Source: Achromobacter denitrificans NBRC 15125 (GTDB taxonomy: Bacteria > Pseudomonadota > Gammaproteobacteria > Burkholderiales > Burkholderiaceae_B). From it: DNA of 64,000 bases. The notes under the pieces are model-generated. The model saw nothing but the letters and a program-made list of their open reading frames with translations, had not been told where the DNA came from and searched no databases. Below, piece by piece: positions 37,758 to 49,992 of the stretch (within the stretch, counting starts at the first letter, position 1; the number at the start of each line of letters is the position of its first letter). The stretch spans positions 1-64,000 of the forward strand of contig NZ_BCTQ01000007.1 in the NCBI RefSeq assembly GCF_001571365.1, in the 5' to 3' direction. Position numbers and translations under genes: made by a program.

Positions 37758-38957
37758 TTACTCCCAGCTCAGCGTGCCACCGGTTTGGTATTCGATCACG
37801 CGAGTTTCAAAAAAGTTGCGTTCCTTTTTAAGGTCGATCATTTCCGCCATCCACGGGAAGGGATTTTCTTCCTGCGGGAACAGCGGCTCGATACCGATTT
37901 GCTGGCAACGACGGTTCGCGATGAAGCGCAGATAGGACTTGAACATGGGGGCGTTCAGGCCCAGCACGCCGCGCGGCATCGTGTCTTCGGCGTAAGCGTA
38001 TTCGAGTTCGACCGCTTTGCGGAAGAGTTCTCGAATTTCTTCGCGGAATTCCGGCGTCCACAGATGCGGATTTTCCAGCTTGACGGTGTTGATCAGGTCG
38101 ATGCCGAAGTTGCAGTGCATGGATTCATCGCGAAGGATGTACATGTACTGCTCGGCGGCGCCGGTCATCTTGTTCTGGCGGCCCAGCGCCAGGATCTGCG
38201 TGAAGCCAACGTAGAAGAACAGGCCTTCCATCAGGCACGCGAAGACGATCAGCGACTTCAGCAGCGTCTGGTCGGCTTCGGGAGTGCCCGTCTTGAAGTT
38301 GGGGTCCGCGATCGCGTCGATGAACGGGATCAGGAACTCGTCCTTGGCGCGGATGGACGGAACTTCGTTGTAGGCGTTGAAGATCTCCGCCTCGTCCAGG
38401 TCCAGGCTTTCGACGATGTACTGATAGGCGTGCGTGTGGATCGCTTCCTCGAACGCCTGGCGCAGCAGGAACTGGCGGCACTCGGGCGCCGTGATGTGGC
38501 GGTAGGTGCCCAGCACGATGTTGTTCGCGGCCAGCGAGTCGGCCGTGACGAAGAAGCCCAGGTTGCGCTTGACGATGCGGCGCTCGTCCTCGGTGAGCCC
38601 GTTCGGGTTCTTCCAGAGGGCGATGTCGCGCGACATATTGATCTCTTGCGGCATCCAGTGGTTGGCGCAAGTCGCCAGGTACTTCTCCCATGCCCACTTG
38701 TACTTGAAGGGCACGAGCTGATTGACGTCCGTCTGGCCGTTGATGATGCGCTTGTCGGCGACCTTCACGCGTTGCGAGGTGGCGGAGCCGCTGACGGCCA
38801 GGCCGGCCGCGTGTTCAGGCGCTGCGGGCGTGGGCAGGGCGGCATCGCCGAATACGCCGGTGGCTGCGCGAGCCGCGGGCGCAGCCTGCCCGCCCGCCGC
38901 GGAGGCGGGCGATTGCGCAGGTTGCGTGGCGATGTTGTCGTCTTCCCAATTAATCAT
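37758..38957 (-). CDS. nrdB: Ribonucleoside-diphosphate reductase beta subunit, class Ia
   Basis: A 399-residue radical-generating subunit of aerobic ribonucleotide reductase. The diiron-site helix reads [21 protein letters not shown]: glutamate, then histidine three residues on, and the radical tyrosine four after that, as in E. coli E115/H118/Y122. A second ligand helix is [15 protein letters not shown]. The C-terminal tail ends [10 protein letters not shown], the segment that docks into NrdA. It follows nrdA by 20 bp and shares its NrdR-controlled promoter. Confidence 0.96.
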   Translation of the reverse strand: MINWEDDNIATQPAQSPASAAGGQAAPAARAATGVFGDAALPTPAAPEHAAGLAVSGSATSQRVKVADKRIINGQTDVNQLVPFKYKWAWEKYLATCANHWMPQEINMSRDIALWKNPNGLTEDERRIVKRNLGFFVTADSLAANNIVLGTYRHITAPECRQFLLRQAFEEAIHTHAYQYIVESLDLDEAEIFNAYNEVPSIRAKDEFLIPFIDAIADPNFKTGTPEADQTLLKSLIVFACLMEGLFFYVGFTQILALGRQNKMTGAAEQYMYILRDESMHCNFGIDLINTVKLENPHLWTPEFREEIRELFRKAVELEYAYAEDTMPRGVLGLNAPMFKSYLRFIANRRCQQIGIEPLFPQEENPFPWMAEMIDLKKERNFFETRVIEYQTGGTLSWE

Positions 38958-38977
38958 GATTCATTCTCCGGAGGCGG

Positions 38978-41905
<2,928 letters not shown>

Positions 41906-42046
41906 GGAAGCTCCTGTGCGAAAAGCGCGTAGATAACGACATGACGGAGTCATGTCCGGTACGAAATCGGGTCTTTTGAGGGGAATCGCGACGCCTGGAC
42001 GGCCTAGTCCAAAGGGCGTGGCTGACGGGAATCAGCGCTTAGGCGA

Positions 42047-42062
42047 CCACAACATATAGTGT
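42047..42062. promoter_or_regulatory. NrdR box 1 upstream of nrdA
   Basis: The 16-mer ccacaacatatagtgt matches the NrdR consensus acacwatatwtwgtgt at 14 of 16 positions by my count. It lies 142 bp before the nrdA start. NrdR represses ribonucleotide reductase genes when dATP is plentiful. Confidence 0.85.
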
Positions 42063-42077
42063 AGCATCCCTCGATGG

Positions 42078-42093
42078 ACACTAATTCTAGTGA
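42078..42093. promoter_or_regulatory. NrdR box 2 upstream of nrdA
   Basis: The 16-mer acactaattctagtga matches the consensus at 12 of 16 positions and is itself palindromic (cacta/tagtg). It starts exactly 31 bp from box 1, three helical turns, as expected for tandem NrdR sites. The nrdA promoter should overlap these boxes; the rest of the 41906-42208 gap shows only the terminator below. Confidence 0.8.
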
Positions 42094-42156
42094 TCGTGTA
42101 CGACACGGACAAGAAGAAGATAAGACGAAGTTCACAAAAGTTTGTTACTAAATGCA

Positions 42157-42184
42157 CTAGGCGCGCCCAGCAAGGCGCGCCTAG
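42157..42184 (-). terminator. Probable terminator of the indolepyruvate oxidoreductase gene
   Basis: A perfect 11-bp stem (ctaggcgcgcc/ggcgcgcctag) with a 6-nt cagcaa loop lies 25 bp past the stop codon. On the minus strand the following sequence is only moderately T-rich (tgcatttag), so efficiency is uncertain. Confidence 0.6.
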
Positions 42185-42208
42185 GACGGTGCCGCTCAGA
42201 GCGAATGT

Positions 42209-45200
42209 TTATGCGGTTTTCCGCAGGGGCATATCGCGCGGGGCAGGCGCCGTATAGCTTTGCATCAAGCGGCTCAACTCCGTCCGATACTTCTCGACGC
42301 TTGCCGCCTTCACGTGGCCGAAGCCGCGGATGGTTTCTGCAAGGGCGGCGATTGTAGCCGCTTGCGCAAGGTTGTCCCGGTTCAACCCCGCGAGCAGCTG
42401 GTCTATGGTCTGGCGGTATTCGCGGATCAGCGACCGTTCCATCTTGCGTTCGGCGGTGTGGCCGAAGGGATCGAACCAGGTGCCGCGCAAGCCCTTGAGG
42501 CGGGCCAGCGCCTTCAGCGCGGTCATGGTGCGCGGACCCAGCGTCATCTTGCGCGGCACGCCGGTGCGCGGATCCTTGCGGGCGAAGATCGGCGGCGCCA
42601 TATGGAAGCGCAGGCTGTAGTCGCCTTCGAACTGGCCCTTCAACTGCGCCTGGAACGACTCGCCGGTGTAGAGCCTGGCCACCTCGTACTCGTCCTTGTA
42701 GGCCATGAGCTTGAAGAGGCCGCGCGCCACCGCCATCGCCAGGCGCGGGGTCCGGGCGTCGGGCGCCAGTTCGCGCTCGCGGGCCGCCACGGCTTCGACG
42801 GTTTCCTGGAACGTCCGGGCGTAGGCCGCGTCCTGGTAGGCGGTCAGGTCTTCGATGCGGCGCGCCACGGCGCGCTCGAAGGTCTCGGGCACGTGTAGTT
42901 GCACCACCTGGGCCCGGGGCCGCAGCGCGTCTTCCAGCGCGTCGGGCTGGTGGGCGGCCAGGCGGCCGCTGTCGAACGCGGCGCGGTTGGCGGCCACGGC
43001 CACGCCGTTGAGCTCGATGGCGCGGTAGATGGCGGCCTGCGACAGCGGCACGCCGCCGCGCTGCCACGCATAGCCCAGCATGAACATATTGGAGAGGATG
43101 CTGTCGCCGAACAGCGCCAGTGCCGCGGCGTGCGCGTCGATCTCCGCGGTGCTGGACTCGCCCGCGGCGTGGCGGATCTTGGCCAGCAGGGCCTCGGGCC
43201 GCATCGCGGCGTCCGGGTTCCGCGTGAACTCGGAAACGGGCGCCACATAGGTGTTGACGGTGACCTGCGTATGGCCGCGGCGCAGCGCGCCCAGGGAATC
43301 CGGCGCCACGGAGGCCACGGGATCGCACAGGATCGCCGCGTCCGCCTGCTGCCAGTCCAGTCGCACGGGACCGTCCGGCGCGCCGGCAGGCGCCAGCCGG
43401 ATGTGGCTGACCACCGTCCCGCCCTTCTGCGCCAGGCCGGTCAGGTCCAGCACGGCGGCCGACAGGCCTTCCAGGTGCGCCGCCATCGACACGATGGCAC
43501 CGATGGTGATGACGCCGGTGCCCCCCATGCCCGCCACCAGCAGGCGGTACGGATGGTCCAGCGCGGGCGCGGCCGGCAGCGGCAATCGCGCGATCAGCTG
43601 CTGCAGGCGCTCCTGGTCGGCCTTGGGCGCCGCGCTCTTCCTGGGCTTGCCGCCCATGACCGAGACGAAGCTGGGGCAGAAGCCGTCCACGCAGGAATAA
43701 TCCTTGTTGCAGCTCGACTGGTCGATGGCGCGCTTGCGGCCGTAGGGCGTTTCCAGCGGCACCACCGACAGGCAGTTCGACTGCACGCCGCAGTCGCCGC
43801 AGCCTTCGCAGACGGCGCTGTTGATCAGCATGCGGCGCGCCGGGTCGGGGAATTGGTTCTTCTTGCGGCGGCGGCGCTTTTCGGCGGCGCAGGTCTGGTC
43901 GTGGATCAGCACGGTCACGCCGGGAATCTCGCGCAGCTCGCGCTGCAGGGCGTCCAGTTCGCGGCGGTGGTGCACCTTGATGCCGGGGCCCAGATCCACG
44001 CCCTGGTACTTTTCGGGCTCGTCCGTGGTGACGACGATGCGCGTCACGTTTTCGCCGCGCAATTGCTGGCAGATGCTGGGCACCGAGATCGGGCCGTCGA
44101 TGGGTTGGCCGCCCGTCATGGCCGTGGCGTCGTTGAACAGGATCTTGTAGGTGATGTTGGCCTTGGCCGCCACGGCCTGGCGGATGGCAAGATAGCCGGA
44201 GTGGTAGTAGGTGCCTTCTCCCATGTTCTGGAAGATGTGCGGCATCTTGGTGTAGCGCGACAGGCCGATCCAGTCCACGCCTTCGCCGCCCATCTGCGTC
44301 AGGCCGCCGGTGTCGCGGTCCATCCAGGCGGCCATGTAGTGGCAGCCCACGCCCGACAGGGCCTGGCTGCCTTCCGGCACCTTGGTCGAAGTGCTGTGCG
44401 GACAGCCCGAACAGAAGTAGGGGCGGCGGCGCATGCCGTCGGCGTCATTGGACAGCGGGGCCTGGCAGGCGAACGCGGCCAGGTCCACCGCCAGCGGCAG
44501 GCCGGCGGCGCGGCTGAGCCAGGCGGCGAGCGGCTGCGCCAGCAGGGACGGGCGCAATTGGCCGGCGGAGGGCACCAGCGGCTCGCCGTCCAGGCCCTTC
44601 TTGCCGATGACGGTGGGACGCTCCGGCAGATTGAACAGCAGATCCTTGATCTGGCTTTCGACCACCGCGCCCTTTTCCTCGATCACCAGAATGTGCGAGA
44701 GGCCGCGCGCGAAGTCCTGCAGGCGGCCGGCGTCCAGCGGCCAGGTCAGGCCGGGCTTGTAGATTCGGACCGGCGCGTTCGCGGTGACGGTGTCCACGCC
44801 CAGGCGCGCCAGCGCTTCCATCGTGTCCAGGTGCGCCTTGCCCACCGTGACGATGCCGACGGCGGCCTTGGGCGCCGGACAGGCCAGGCGGTCGATGCTG
44901 TGGCGCCGCGCGAACGCGGCGACCGCCTTCATGCGCAGGTTCATGCGCGTCTCGACGGCCAGGGAGAGGAAGTCGCGCGCGGAGTATTCCAGCGATTCGG
45001 GCGGGAGGTCCGGATCGTCCGGCATGTCGTACGAGGCCAGCGGCGCCGGCGTGAACGAGTGCCCGCTTTCGATGGTTTCCGACACCGCCTTGAAGGCGAC
45101 CCAGGTGCCCGAGTAGCGCGACAGGGCCCAGCCCCACAGCGCGAAGGTTTCGTATTCGTCGATGGAGGCGGGATGCACGATGGGCATCTGCCAGCCGATC

Positions 45201-45715
45201 AGCGAGGCCTCGCTGGCGTGCGGGATCGAAGACGAGACGGCGGTGTGGTCGTCGCCCACCACCACCAGCACGCCGCCCTGGCGCGATGCCCCCGCGGCAT
45301 TGCCGTGATGCAGCGCGTCGCCGGCCCGGTCCACGCCCGGGCCCTTGCCGTACCACATCGCGAACACGCCATCGACGTTGCGGTCGGACCGCAAGCCGGC
45401 CTGCTGCGTGCCCATGACGGCGGTGGCCGCCATGTCTTCGTTGATGCCGGGCAGAAAGCTGATCTGGTTGGCGTCCAGCGCCTTCTGGGCCTTCCACATG
45501 GCCATGTCCACCCCGCCCAGCGGGGAGCCGCGGTAGCCCGACACGAAGCCGGCCGTGTTCAGGCCGCGCTCGCGGTCGCGCCGGCGCTGGGTGAGCATAA
45601 TGCGCACCAGCGCCTGCGTGCCGGTGAGGAAGATGCGCCCGGATGTCCGGGTGAGGTTGTCGGCCAGCTGGTAGTCGAGATCCAGCTCGGGTTCGGGGGC
45701 GGGGGTGCCGTCCAT
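42209..45715 (-). CDS. Fused indolepyruvate:ferredoxin oxidoreductase
   Basis: A 1168-residue fusion of the IorA-like and IorB-like subunits, oxidatively decarboxylating aryl or branched-chain 2-oxo acids to acyl-CoA. The N-terminal half contains the pyrimidine and thiamine-diphosphate domains (SGYRGSPLGGVDMAMW, then GGEGVDWIGLS and NDATAMTGGQPIDG). A cysteine-rich iron-sulfur segment (CEGCGDCGVQSNC) lies in the middle, and the gamma-type catalytic domain begins RLLVAGMGGTGVITIG. Start MDGTPAPEPELDL follows aggag by 8 nt. It probably handles deaminated amino acids. Divergent Lrp/AsnC regulator, 128 bp away. Confidence 0.93.
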   Translation of the reverse strand: MDGTPAPEPELDLDYQLADNLTRTSGRIFLTGTQALVRIMLTQRRRDRERGLNTAGFVSGYRGSPLGGVDMAMWKAQKALDANQISFLPGINEDMAATAVMGTQQAGLRSDRNVDGVFAMWYGKGPGVDRAGDALHHGNAAGASRQGGVLVVVGDDHTAVSSSIPHASEASLIGWQMPIVHPASIDEYETFALWGWALSRYSGTWVAFKAVSETIESGHSFTPAPLASYDMPDDPDLPPESLEYSARDFLSLAVETRMNLRMKAVAAFARRHSIDRLACPAPKAAVGIVTVGKAHLDTMEALARLGVDTVTANAPVRIYKPGLTWPLDAGRLQDFARGLSHILVIEEKGAVVESQIKDLLFNLPERPTVIGKKGLDGEPLVPSAGQLRPSLLAQPLAAWLSRAAGLPLAVDLAAFACQAPLSNDADGMRRRPYFCSGCPHSTSTKVPEGSQALSGVGCHYMAAWMDRDTGGLTQMGGEGVDWIGLSRYTKMPHIFQNMGEGTYYHSGYLAIRQAVAAKANITYKILFNDATAMTGGQPIDGPISVPSICQQLRGENVTRIVVTTDEPEKYQGVDLGPGIKVHHRRELDALQRELREIPGVTVLIHDQTCAAEKRRRRKKNQFPDPARRMLINSAVCEGCGDCGVQSNCLSVVPLETPYGRKRAIDQSSCNKDYSCVDGFCPSFVSVMGGKPRKSAAPKADQERLQQLIARLPLPAAPALDHPYRLLVAGMGGTGVITIGAIVSMAAHLEGLSAAVLDLTGLAQKGGTVVSHIRLAPAGAPDGPVRLDWQQADAAILCDPVASVAPDSLGALRRGHTQVTVNTYVAPVSEFTRNPDAAMRPEALLAKIRHAAGESSTAEIDAHAAALALFGDSILSNMFMLGYAWQRGGVPLSQAAIYRAIELNGVAVAANRAAFDSGRLAAHQPDALEDALRPRAQVVQLHVPETFERAVARRIEDLTAYQDAAYARTFQETVEAVAARERELAPDARTPRLAMAVARGLFKLMAYKDEYEVARLYTGESFQAQLKGQFEGDYSLRFHMAPPIFARKDPRTGVPRKMTLGPRTMTALKALARLKGLRGTWFDPFGHTAERKMERSLIREYRQTIDQLLAGLNRDNLAQAATIAALAETIRGFGHVKAASVEKYRTELSRLMQSYTAPAPRDMPLRKTA

Positions 45716-45793
45716 GATAAATGCTCCTGGTTTCGGCACCATGATAGGTTCGCGAGGCATCAGGTTTATTGCGTTTTTGGATCGTGCTATCCC

Positions 45794-45816
45794 TATAATT
45801 CGAAATAAACGTTTCG
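45794..45816 (+). promoter_or_regulatory. Candidate Lrp-gene promoter and operator
   Basis: A consensus -10 hexamer tataat lies at 45794-45799, with ttgcgt (45769-45774) as a weak -35 at 19 bp spacing. Directly after it, cgaaa (45801-45805) and tttcg (45812-45816) form an inverted repeat. It lies in the shared region between the Lrp gene and the oxidoreductase, so autoregulation is plausible. Confidence 0.5.
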
Positions 45817-45843
45817 TACTCGTCAAAACCAGGAGACAAAGTG

Positions 45844-46293
45844 ATGGACAAGACCGATATCGGCATCCTTAAGGCGTTGCAGGAGGATGGCCGGGCCTCG
45901 GCGCAGCAGCTGTCGGAGAAGGTCGGCCTGTCGGCCGCGCCGGTGTGGCGGCGGGTGAAGGCGATGGAAGCGAGCGGCGTGATCCAGGGGTACAGCGCCC
46001 AGGTGGACCGCAGCAAGGTGGGGCTGGGCTGCATGTTCGCGCAGATCAGCCTGGAGCGGCATTCCGCGAACACGGTGGAGAACTTCGAGCGTTCGGTGCG
46101 CGACGCGCCCGAGATCCTGGAGTGCTACGCGGTGACCGGGGATTCGGACTTCCTCCTGAAGATCCTGGTCGAAAGCCCCGAGGCCTACGACCGCTTCCTG
46201 CACCGGTTCCTCTTCAATATGCCGGGCATCCGCCAGACGCGCACCATCGTGGCGCTGCGCGAAATCAAGCACGAGCAGCGCCTGCCGCTCTAG
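45844..46293 (+). CDS. Lrp/AsnC-family transcriptional regulator
   Basis: A 149-residue feast/famine regulator. The N-terminal helix-turn-helix (DKTDIGILKALQEDGRASAQ, then LSAAPVWRRVKAME) is followed by the ligand-binding RAM domain (ECYAVTGDSDFLLKILV). A GTG one codon upstream (45841) is an alternative start. Divergent from the indolepyruvate oxidoreductase, which it most likely controls in response to an amino acid. Confidence 0.93.
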   Translation: MDKTDIGILKALQEDGRASAQQLSEKVGLSAAPVWRRVKAMEASGVIQGYSAQVDRSKVGLGCMFAQISLERHSANTVENFERSVRDAPEILECYAVTGDSDFLLKILVESPEAYDRFLHRFLFNMPGIRQTRTIVALREIKHEQRLPL

Positions 46294-46351
46294 GCGGCGC
46301 GCGCCTTCCCTATCTATATAGAGAAGGCGCGTCCGGCGGCGGGCGGGCGGT

Positions 46352-47317
46352 TTATTGGGGTTGGATGCCCGAGATGCGGATCCACTCCTTCCAGCGCGCG
46401 GTGTCTTCCTTCACGAAGGCATCGAAGCGCGCCACGTCCATCGATTCGGGCGTCAGGCCGAGCGCGCGCAGTTTGCCGGCCGTGGCGTCGTCCTTGACCG
46501 CCGCCTGCAGGTAGGCGTTCATCTTCTCCACGATGTCCGACGGCGTGCCCGCGGGAGCGGACAGGCCCAGCCAGCCGGCCACGACGAAATCCGGATAGTA
46601 GGTCGCCATGGTCGGCACGTCGGGCCAGGCTGCTTGCGGCTGCGCGCCCGTGACGGCGATGGGGATCAGCCCCTTGCCGTCGATCTGGCCCATGGCGGTC
46701 AGGTAGTCCACGAAGGCGAAACTGATCTGCTTGCTGCGCAGGTCGGTGATGATCTGCGTGATGTTCTTGTAGGCCGCGCCGGTGATTTCGATGCCGGCGC
46801 GCTGCTTGAACAGTTCCGAGGGCACCTGGGAGGACGAGCTGTAGTAGCCGAAGAAGACTTCGCCGGGATGCTTCCTGGCGTATTCGACCAGCTCGGGCAC
46901 GCTGCGGTACGGGCTGCCCGGCGCCACCACGCCCACCGTGCCGAAGGTGCCCAGCAGGCCGACCTGCCGGAAATCCTTCTGCGCGTCGTAGGGCAGGCTT
47001 TTGTACAGGAACTGGTTGGCGGCGTGGGTGGAGTTCGTGGACAAGAGGAAGGTATAGCCGTCCGGGGCCGCATTGCGGGCGGCGTTGGTGCCGACGATGC
47101 CGCCGGCGCCGGGGCGGTCCTCGACCACCACGGTCTGCCCTGTCTTTTCGCCGAGGAACTGGGCGAAGGTGCGGGCGGTCAGGTCGGCGGCGCCGCCGGC
47201 GGCCGACGGCACGATGAGCGTCACGGGCTTCTCGGGCCAGCCGGCAGCCTGCGCCGAGGCGGCCAGCAGCAGGCCGGCGCCGATCAGCGCCGGACGGAGT
47301 AGGCGGGAAATGGACAT
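46352..47317 (-). CDS. Bug-family tripartite tricarboxylate transporter receptor
   Basis: A 321-residue periplasmic solute receptor. The signal peptide is about 1-24 (ASAQA-A), followed by Bug family motifs WPEKPVTLIVPSAAGGAADLTARTFA, the DRPGAGG loop and NSTHAANQFL. The family is greatly expanded in Bordetella and relatives, and many members are orphans without membrane subunits; none is adjacent here. It is downstream of, and probably cotranscribed with, the alpha/beta-hydrolase gene. Confidence 0.93.
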   Translation of the reverse strand: MSISRLLRPALIGAGLLLAASAQAAGWPEKPVTLIVPSAAGGAADLTARTFAQFLGEKTGQTVVVEDRPGAGGIVGTNAARNAAPDGYTFLLSTNSTHAANQFLYKSLPYDAQKDFRQVGLLGTFGTVGVVAPGSPYRSVPELVEYARKHPGEVFFGYYSSSSQVPSELFKQRAGIEITGAAYKNITQIITDLRSKQISFAFVDYLTAMGQIDGKGLIPIAVTGAQPQAAWPDVPTMATYYPDFVVAGWLGLSAPAGTPSDIVEKMNAYLQAAVKDDATAGKLRALGLTPESMDVARFDAFVKEDTARWKEWIRISGIQPQ

Positions 47318-47364
47318 GCTTGTCTCCTGTTGCGTTCTTGCGCGTTCTTGCGCTGTTGTCGTTG

Positions 47365-48213
47365 TCAGCCGAATTGCGCGCGATGCCAGGCCAGGATGGC
47401 GTCGGCGCTTGCTTGCCAGTTGTCCGCGTACATCATGCAGTGCGGCTGCCGGGCAAGCACGGCATGGGAAAAGCCAAAGCGCCGGGCGATCGCCCGGTCC
47501 TGTCCCGGCGGATGCCGGTCATGGGTGTCCAGGCCGGCCTCCAGGCACAGGCCGGGCGCGCCAATGGGAGCATCCCCGAGCGCCACGCGCAGCAGATACC
47601 GGTCGTTGAGCACCTGCGGGCTTTCGGCGCGCAGGCGGCGGACCACGGCGTCGACGTCGCGGTCGGGCGCGGTGGCGAGGAAGCGGGCGCGGATCTCGGC
47701 GGCACCCGGCGGTTGGCGGGGCGCCAAGAGGGGAACGGGCGGCAGGGCCAGCGCACCGGGCAGGTCGCCGGGAGGCGAGGGCGCCAGCAGCACGACGCCG
47801 GCCACCGGCCGCCGGCGCGCGGCCAGCAGCGCCGGCAGGGCGCCCATGCTGTGGCCGACCACCACGACGGGGCCCGCCAGCGCGTCCAGCGCGTCGGCCA
47901 CGTCCTGGCCCAGGTCGGCGATGGTGGTGGACGGGAAGGTCGCGTCCTGCGCCAACGCGCCATGGCCGCGCACGTCCAGGGCCGCGCAGGCCAGGCCGGC
48001 GGCGGCGAAGTACGCCAGGTAATGCGCGTAGCACCAGGCGCCGTGGTAGGCGCCCGGCACGAACAGCAGGCCGGGCCGGCCGTCCGGCGGCGCGGCGCCC
48101 AGGACCAGGCGGCCGCGGCCGGCGGGGAGGGCGGGCAGGCTGTCGGCCAGGCTGAAGTCCAGCGGATCCGCGCTGGCGTCGAGGAGGGGGATGCGGGGGG
48201 CGGCGGTGTTCAT
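47365..48213 (-). CDS. Alpha/beta-hydrolase
   Basis: A 282-residue soluble alpha/beta-hydrolase. The oxyanion-hole region is FVPGAYHGAWCYAHYLAYF, the nucleophile elbow VVGHSMGALPALLAA (serine about 119), and a late histidine occurs in ARQPHCMMY. The substrate is unknown. It precedes a Bug receptor gene on the same strand and is divergent from a LysR gene, so it probably belongs to a small inducible ester or lactone pathway. Confidence 0.88.
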   Translation of the reverse strand: MNTAAPRIPLLDASADPLDFSLADSLPALPAGRGRLVLGAAPPDGRPGLLFVPGAYHGAWCYAHYLAYFAAAGLACAALDVRGHGALAQDATFPSTTIADLGQDVADALDALAGPVVVVGHSMGALPALLAARRRPVAGVVLLAPSPPGDLPGALALPPVPLLAPRQPPGAAEIRARFLATAPDRDVDAVVRRLRAESPQVLNDRYLLRVALGDAPIGAPGLCLEAGLDTHDRHPPGQDRAIARRFGFSHAVLARQPHCMMYADNWQASADAILAWHRAQFG

Positions 48214-48298
48214 CTTGCGGCCATCTTAAGTGCCGGCCTATGATCAGAAAACTTTATTTTTCCTATGCTTCGATAAGCTTTTCAAATCAGGCCCTCGC

Positions 48299-49198
48299 AT
48301 GGCTTCCTTGCCCGACCTGTCCATCGCGCACTACCGGCATTTCCTGCTCGTGGCCGAACTGCGCAGTTTCCGCGCGGCGGCGGCGCGCGCGTTCCGTTCG
48401 CAGCCGGCGCTGTCCCTGTCCATCCGCGAAATGGAGCAGCGGCTGGGCCAGCCGCTGTTCGAGCGCGGCAACCGCAATACGCTGACGCGCTTCGGCCAGG
48501 ATTGCCTGCCGCTGGCGCGCGAACTGGTGGAGCACCACGATCGCGTGGCCGGCGCGCTCGCGGGGCTGGCCAGCAGCGGCGCGGGCACGCTGGCGATGGC
48601 CTCGGTCGCCACCGTGGCCACCCACTGGCTGCCCGAACTGGTGGCCGCCTACCGCGAACGCTATCCGGCGGTGGCCTTGCGCCTGTTCGACGACAACTCC
48701 GAAGGCGTCGAGCGCATGGTGTTGGCCGGCGAGGCCGAACTGGGCGTGTGCAGCCAGGTATCGCGGGACCGTCGGCTGGCGTTCGAACCTCTGCTGCGCG
48801 ACGCGTTCGGGCTGGTGTGCCACCGCGGCCATCCGCTGGCCGCGCGCAAGTCCGTGACGTGGCGCGAGATCGCGGACCTGCCGCTGGTGGGCACCATCGC
48901 GCACCGCCAGCTTGCCGGCTATCCGCAAGCCGCCTTCATGCTGGACCGGCAGGTGTTCGTGTCCAACATGATGTCGCTGCTGGCGATGCTGGAGCGAGGC
49001 GTGGGCGTGACCGTGCTGGCGCGGCTGGGCGTGCCGCCCGACTCGCCCGGGCTGGCGTTCGTGCCGCTGGCGCGGCCGCGCATCGAGCGCGAACTGGGCA
49101 TCCTCCGGCTGGCCGGCCGCAGCCTGTCGCCGGCGGCCGCGCGCATGGAGGAAATGCTGCGCGCGAAGGCGTCCCGCAGCGGACGCGGTGTCGCTTGA
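48299..49198 (+). CDS. LysR-family transcriptional regulator
   Basis: A 299-residue LysR protein. The helix-turn-helix region reads LSIAHYRHFLLVAELRSFRA and RSQPALSLSIREMEQRLG, and the effector-binding domain follows. Divergent from the hydrolase/Bug operon across an 85-bp A+T-rich gap, which suggests it is the local regulator. The start at 48299 fits family length; the frame extends upstream without a ribosome site. Confidence 0.92.
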   Translation: MASLPDLSIAHYRHFLLVAELRSFRAAAARAFRSQPALSLSIREMEQRLGQPLFERGNRNTLTRFGQDCLPLARELVEHHDRVAGALAGLASSGAGTLAMASVATVATHWLPELVAAYRERYPAVALRLFDDNSEGVERMVLAGEAELGVCSQVSRDRRLAFEPLLRDAFGLVCHRGHPLAARKSVTWREIADLPLVGTIAHRQLAGYPQAAFMLDRQVFVSNMMSLLAMLERGVGVTVLARLGVPPDSPGLAFVPLARPRIERELGILRLAGRSLSPAAARMEEMLRAKASRSGRGVA

Positions 49199-49387
49199 AA
49201 CCAACGCATTTTTGCGGTTTACAGCGCTAAAGCCGGCCCTTTCCGGCGCGGACTGTTGCGCAAATGCACTTCGCGCGGATCGCCGTTGATTCTTCCCTAT
49301 CGGCTCTTTAGAGTGCGGAGTGTTTGCTGCGCGAGGAAGGTGCCGGTGTGATCGGCGCGGCGCGTCGACAGACGTGTTGAGGAAGTC

Positions 49388-49894
49388 ATGAGCAGTGTGT
49401 ATTTGCGTTCGGCGGGCATCGCCTGCGCCGTTCTGATCCTGGCAGGCTGCGCCGCCAGGAAGTCCGCCACCATCACCGAGGCCCAGCCGGCCGAGCCCCC
49501 CAAACCGCTGGCATGCGTGCCCGCCAAGGGCGGCGATCCGATGGTAGGCACCTGGCTTTCGAATTCGAAGCCGCGCGACGTCAGCGGCGAATTCCAGGCG
49601 CTGACGATCCTGTCGGCCGACGGCTCGATGTCCTACGAAACCCAGTTGAAGATCGGCCGCAAGACGCGCCCCGCGCTGCGTGAGACGGGGTGCTGGAGCG
49701 TGGTGGATGGCGTCTACACGATGCAGACTACCAAGTCCAACGGCGAGCTCGTCGACACCAAGGACCCGATCTATCTCAACCGCTACCGCGTCGAGCGCGT
49801 GGAGCAGGCCAAGCTGACGCTGCGCGAAATGAAATCCGGCGGCCAGCTCGTGACCGCCCGCCGCATGCCGGCGGGCTATCGGCTGCCGTACTGA
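49388..49894 (+). CDS. Putative lipoprotein of unknown function
   Basis: A 168-residue protein with a lipoprotein signal: hydrophobic segment 9-20 and lipobox LAGC with cysteine 22. The mature part contains GTWLSNSKPRDVSGEFQALT and ETGCWSVVDGVYTMQT, which look like a small beta-barrel fold. Three cysteines remain besides the lipidated one. I do not recognise the family. A ribosome site (gaggaag) precedes the start. It stands alone between a LysR and an MFS gene. Confidence 0.8.
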   Translation: MSSVYLRSAGIACAVLILAGCAARKSATITEAQPAEPPKPLACVPAKGGDPMVGTWLSNSKPRDVSGEFQALTILSADGSMSYETQLKIGRKTRPALRETGCWSVVDGVYTMQTTKSNGELVDTKDPIYLNRYRVERVEQAKLTLREMKSGGQLVTARRMPAGYRLPY

Positions 49895-49992
49895 CAGGCG
49901 CGCCAGGCGGACACTTCGCCCGGCGGTTTCGCCAAGTCGGCCGGGCTGCGGTAAGGTGCGGTCTTCGCCCATTGACCTGCTGCCGGTAATCC

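Noticed and set aside
46301-46330. Strong bidirectional terminator between the Lrp and Bug genes
   Set aside because: There is an 8-bp stem (gcgccttc/gaaggcgc) but a long loop and no T-run, so support is weak.
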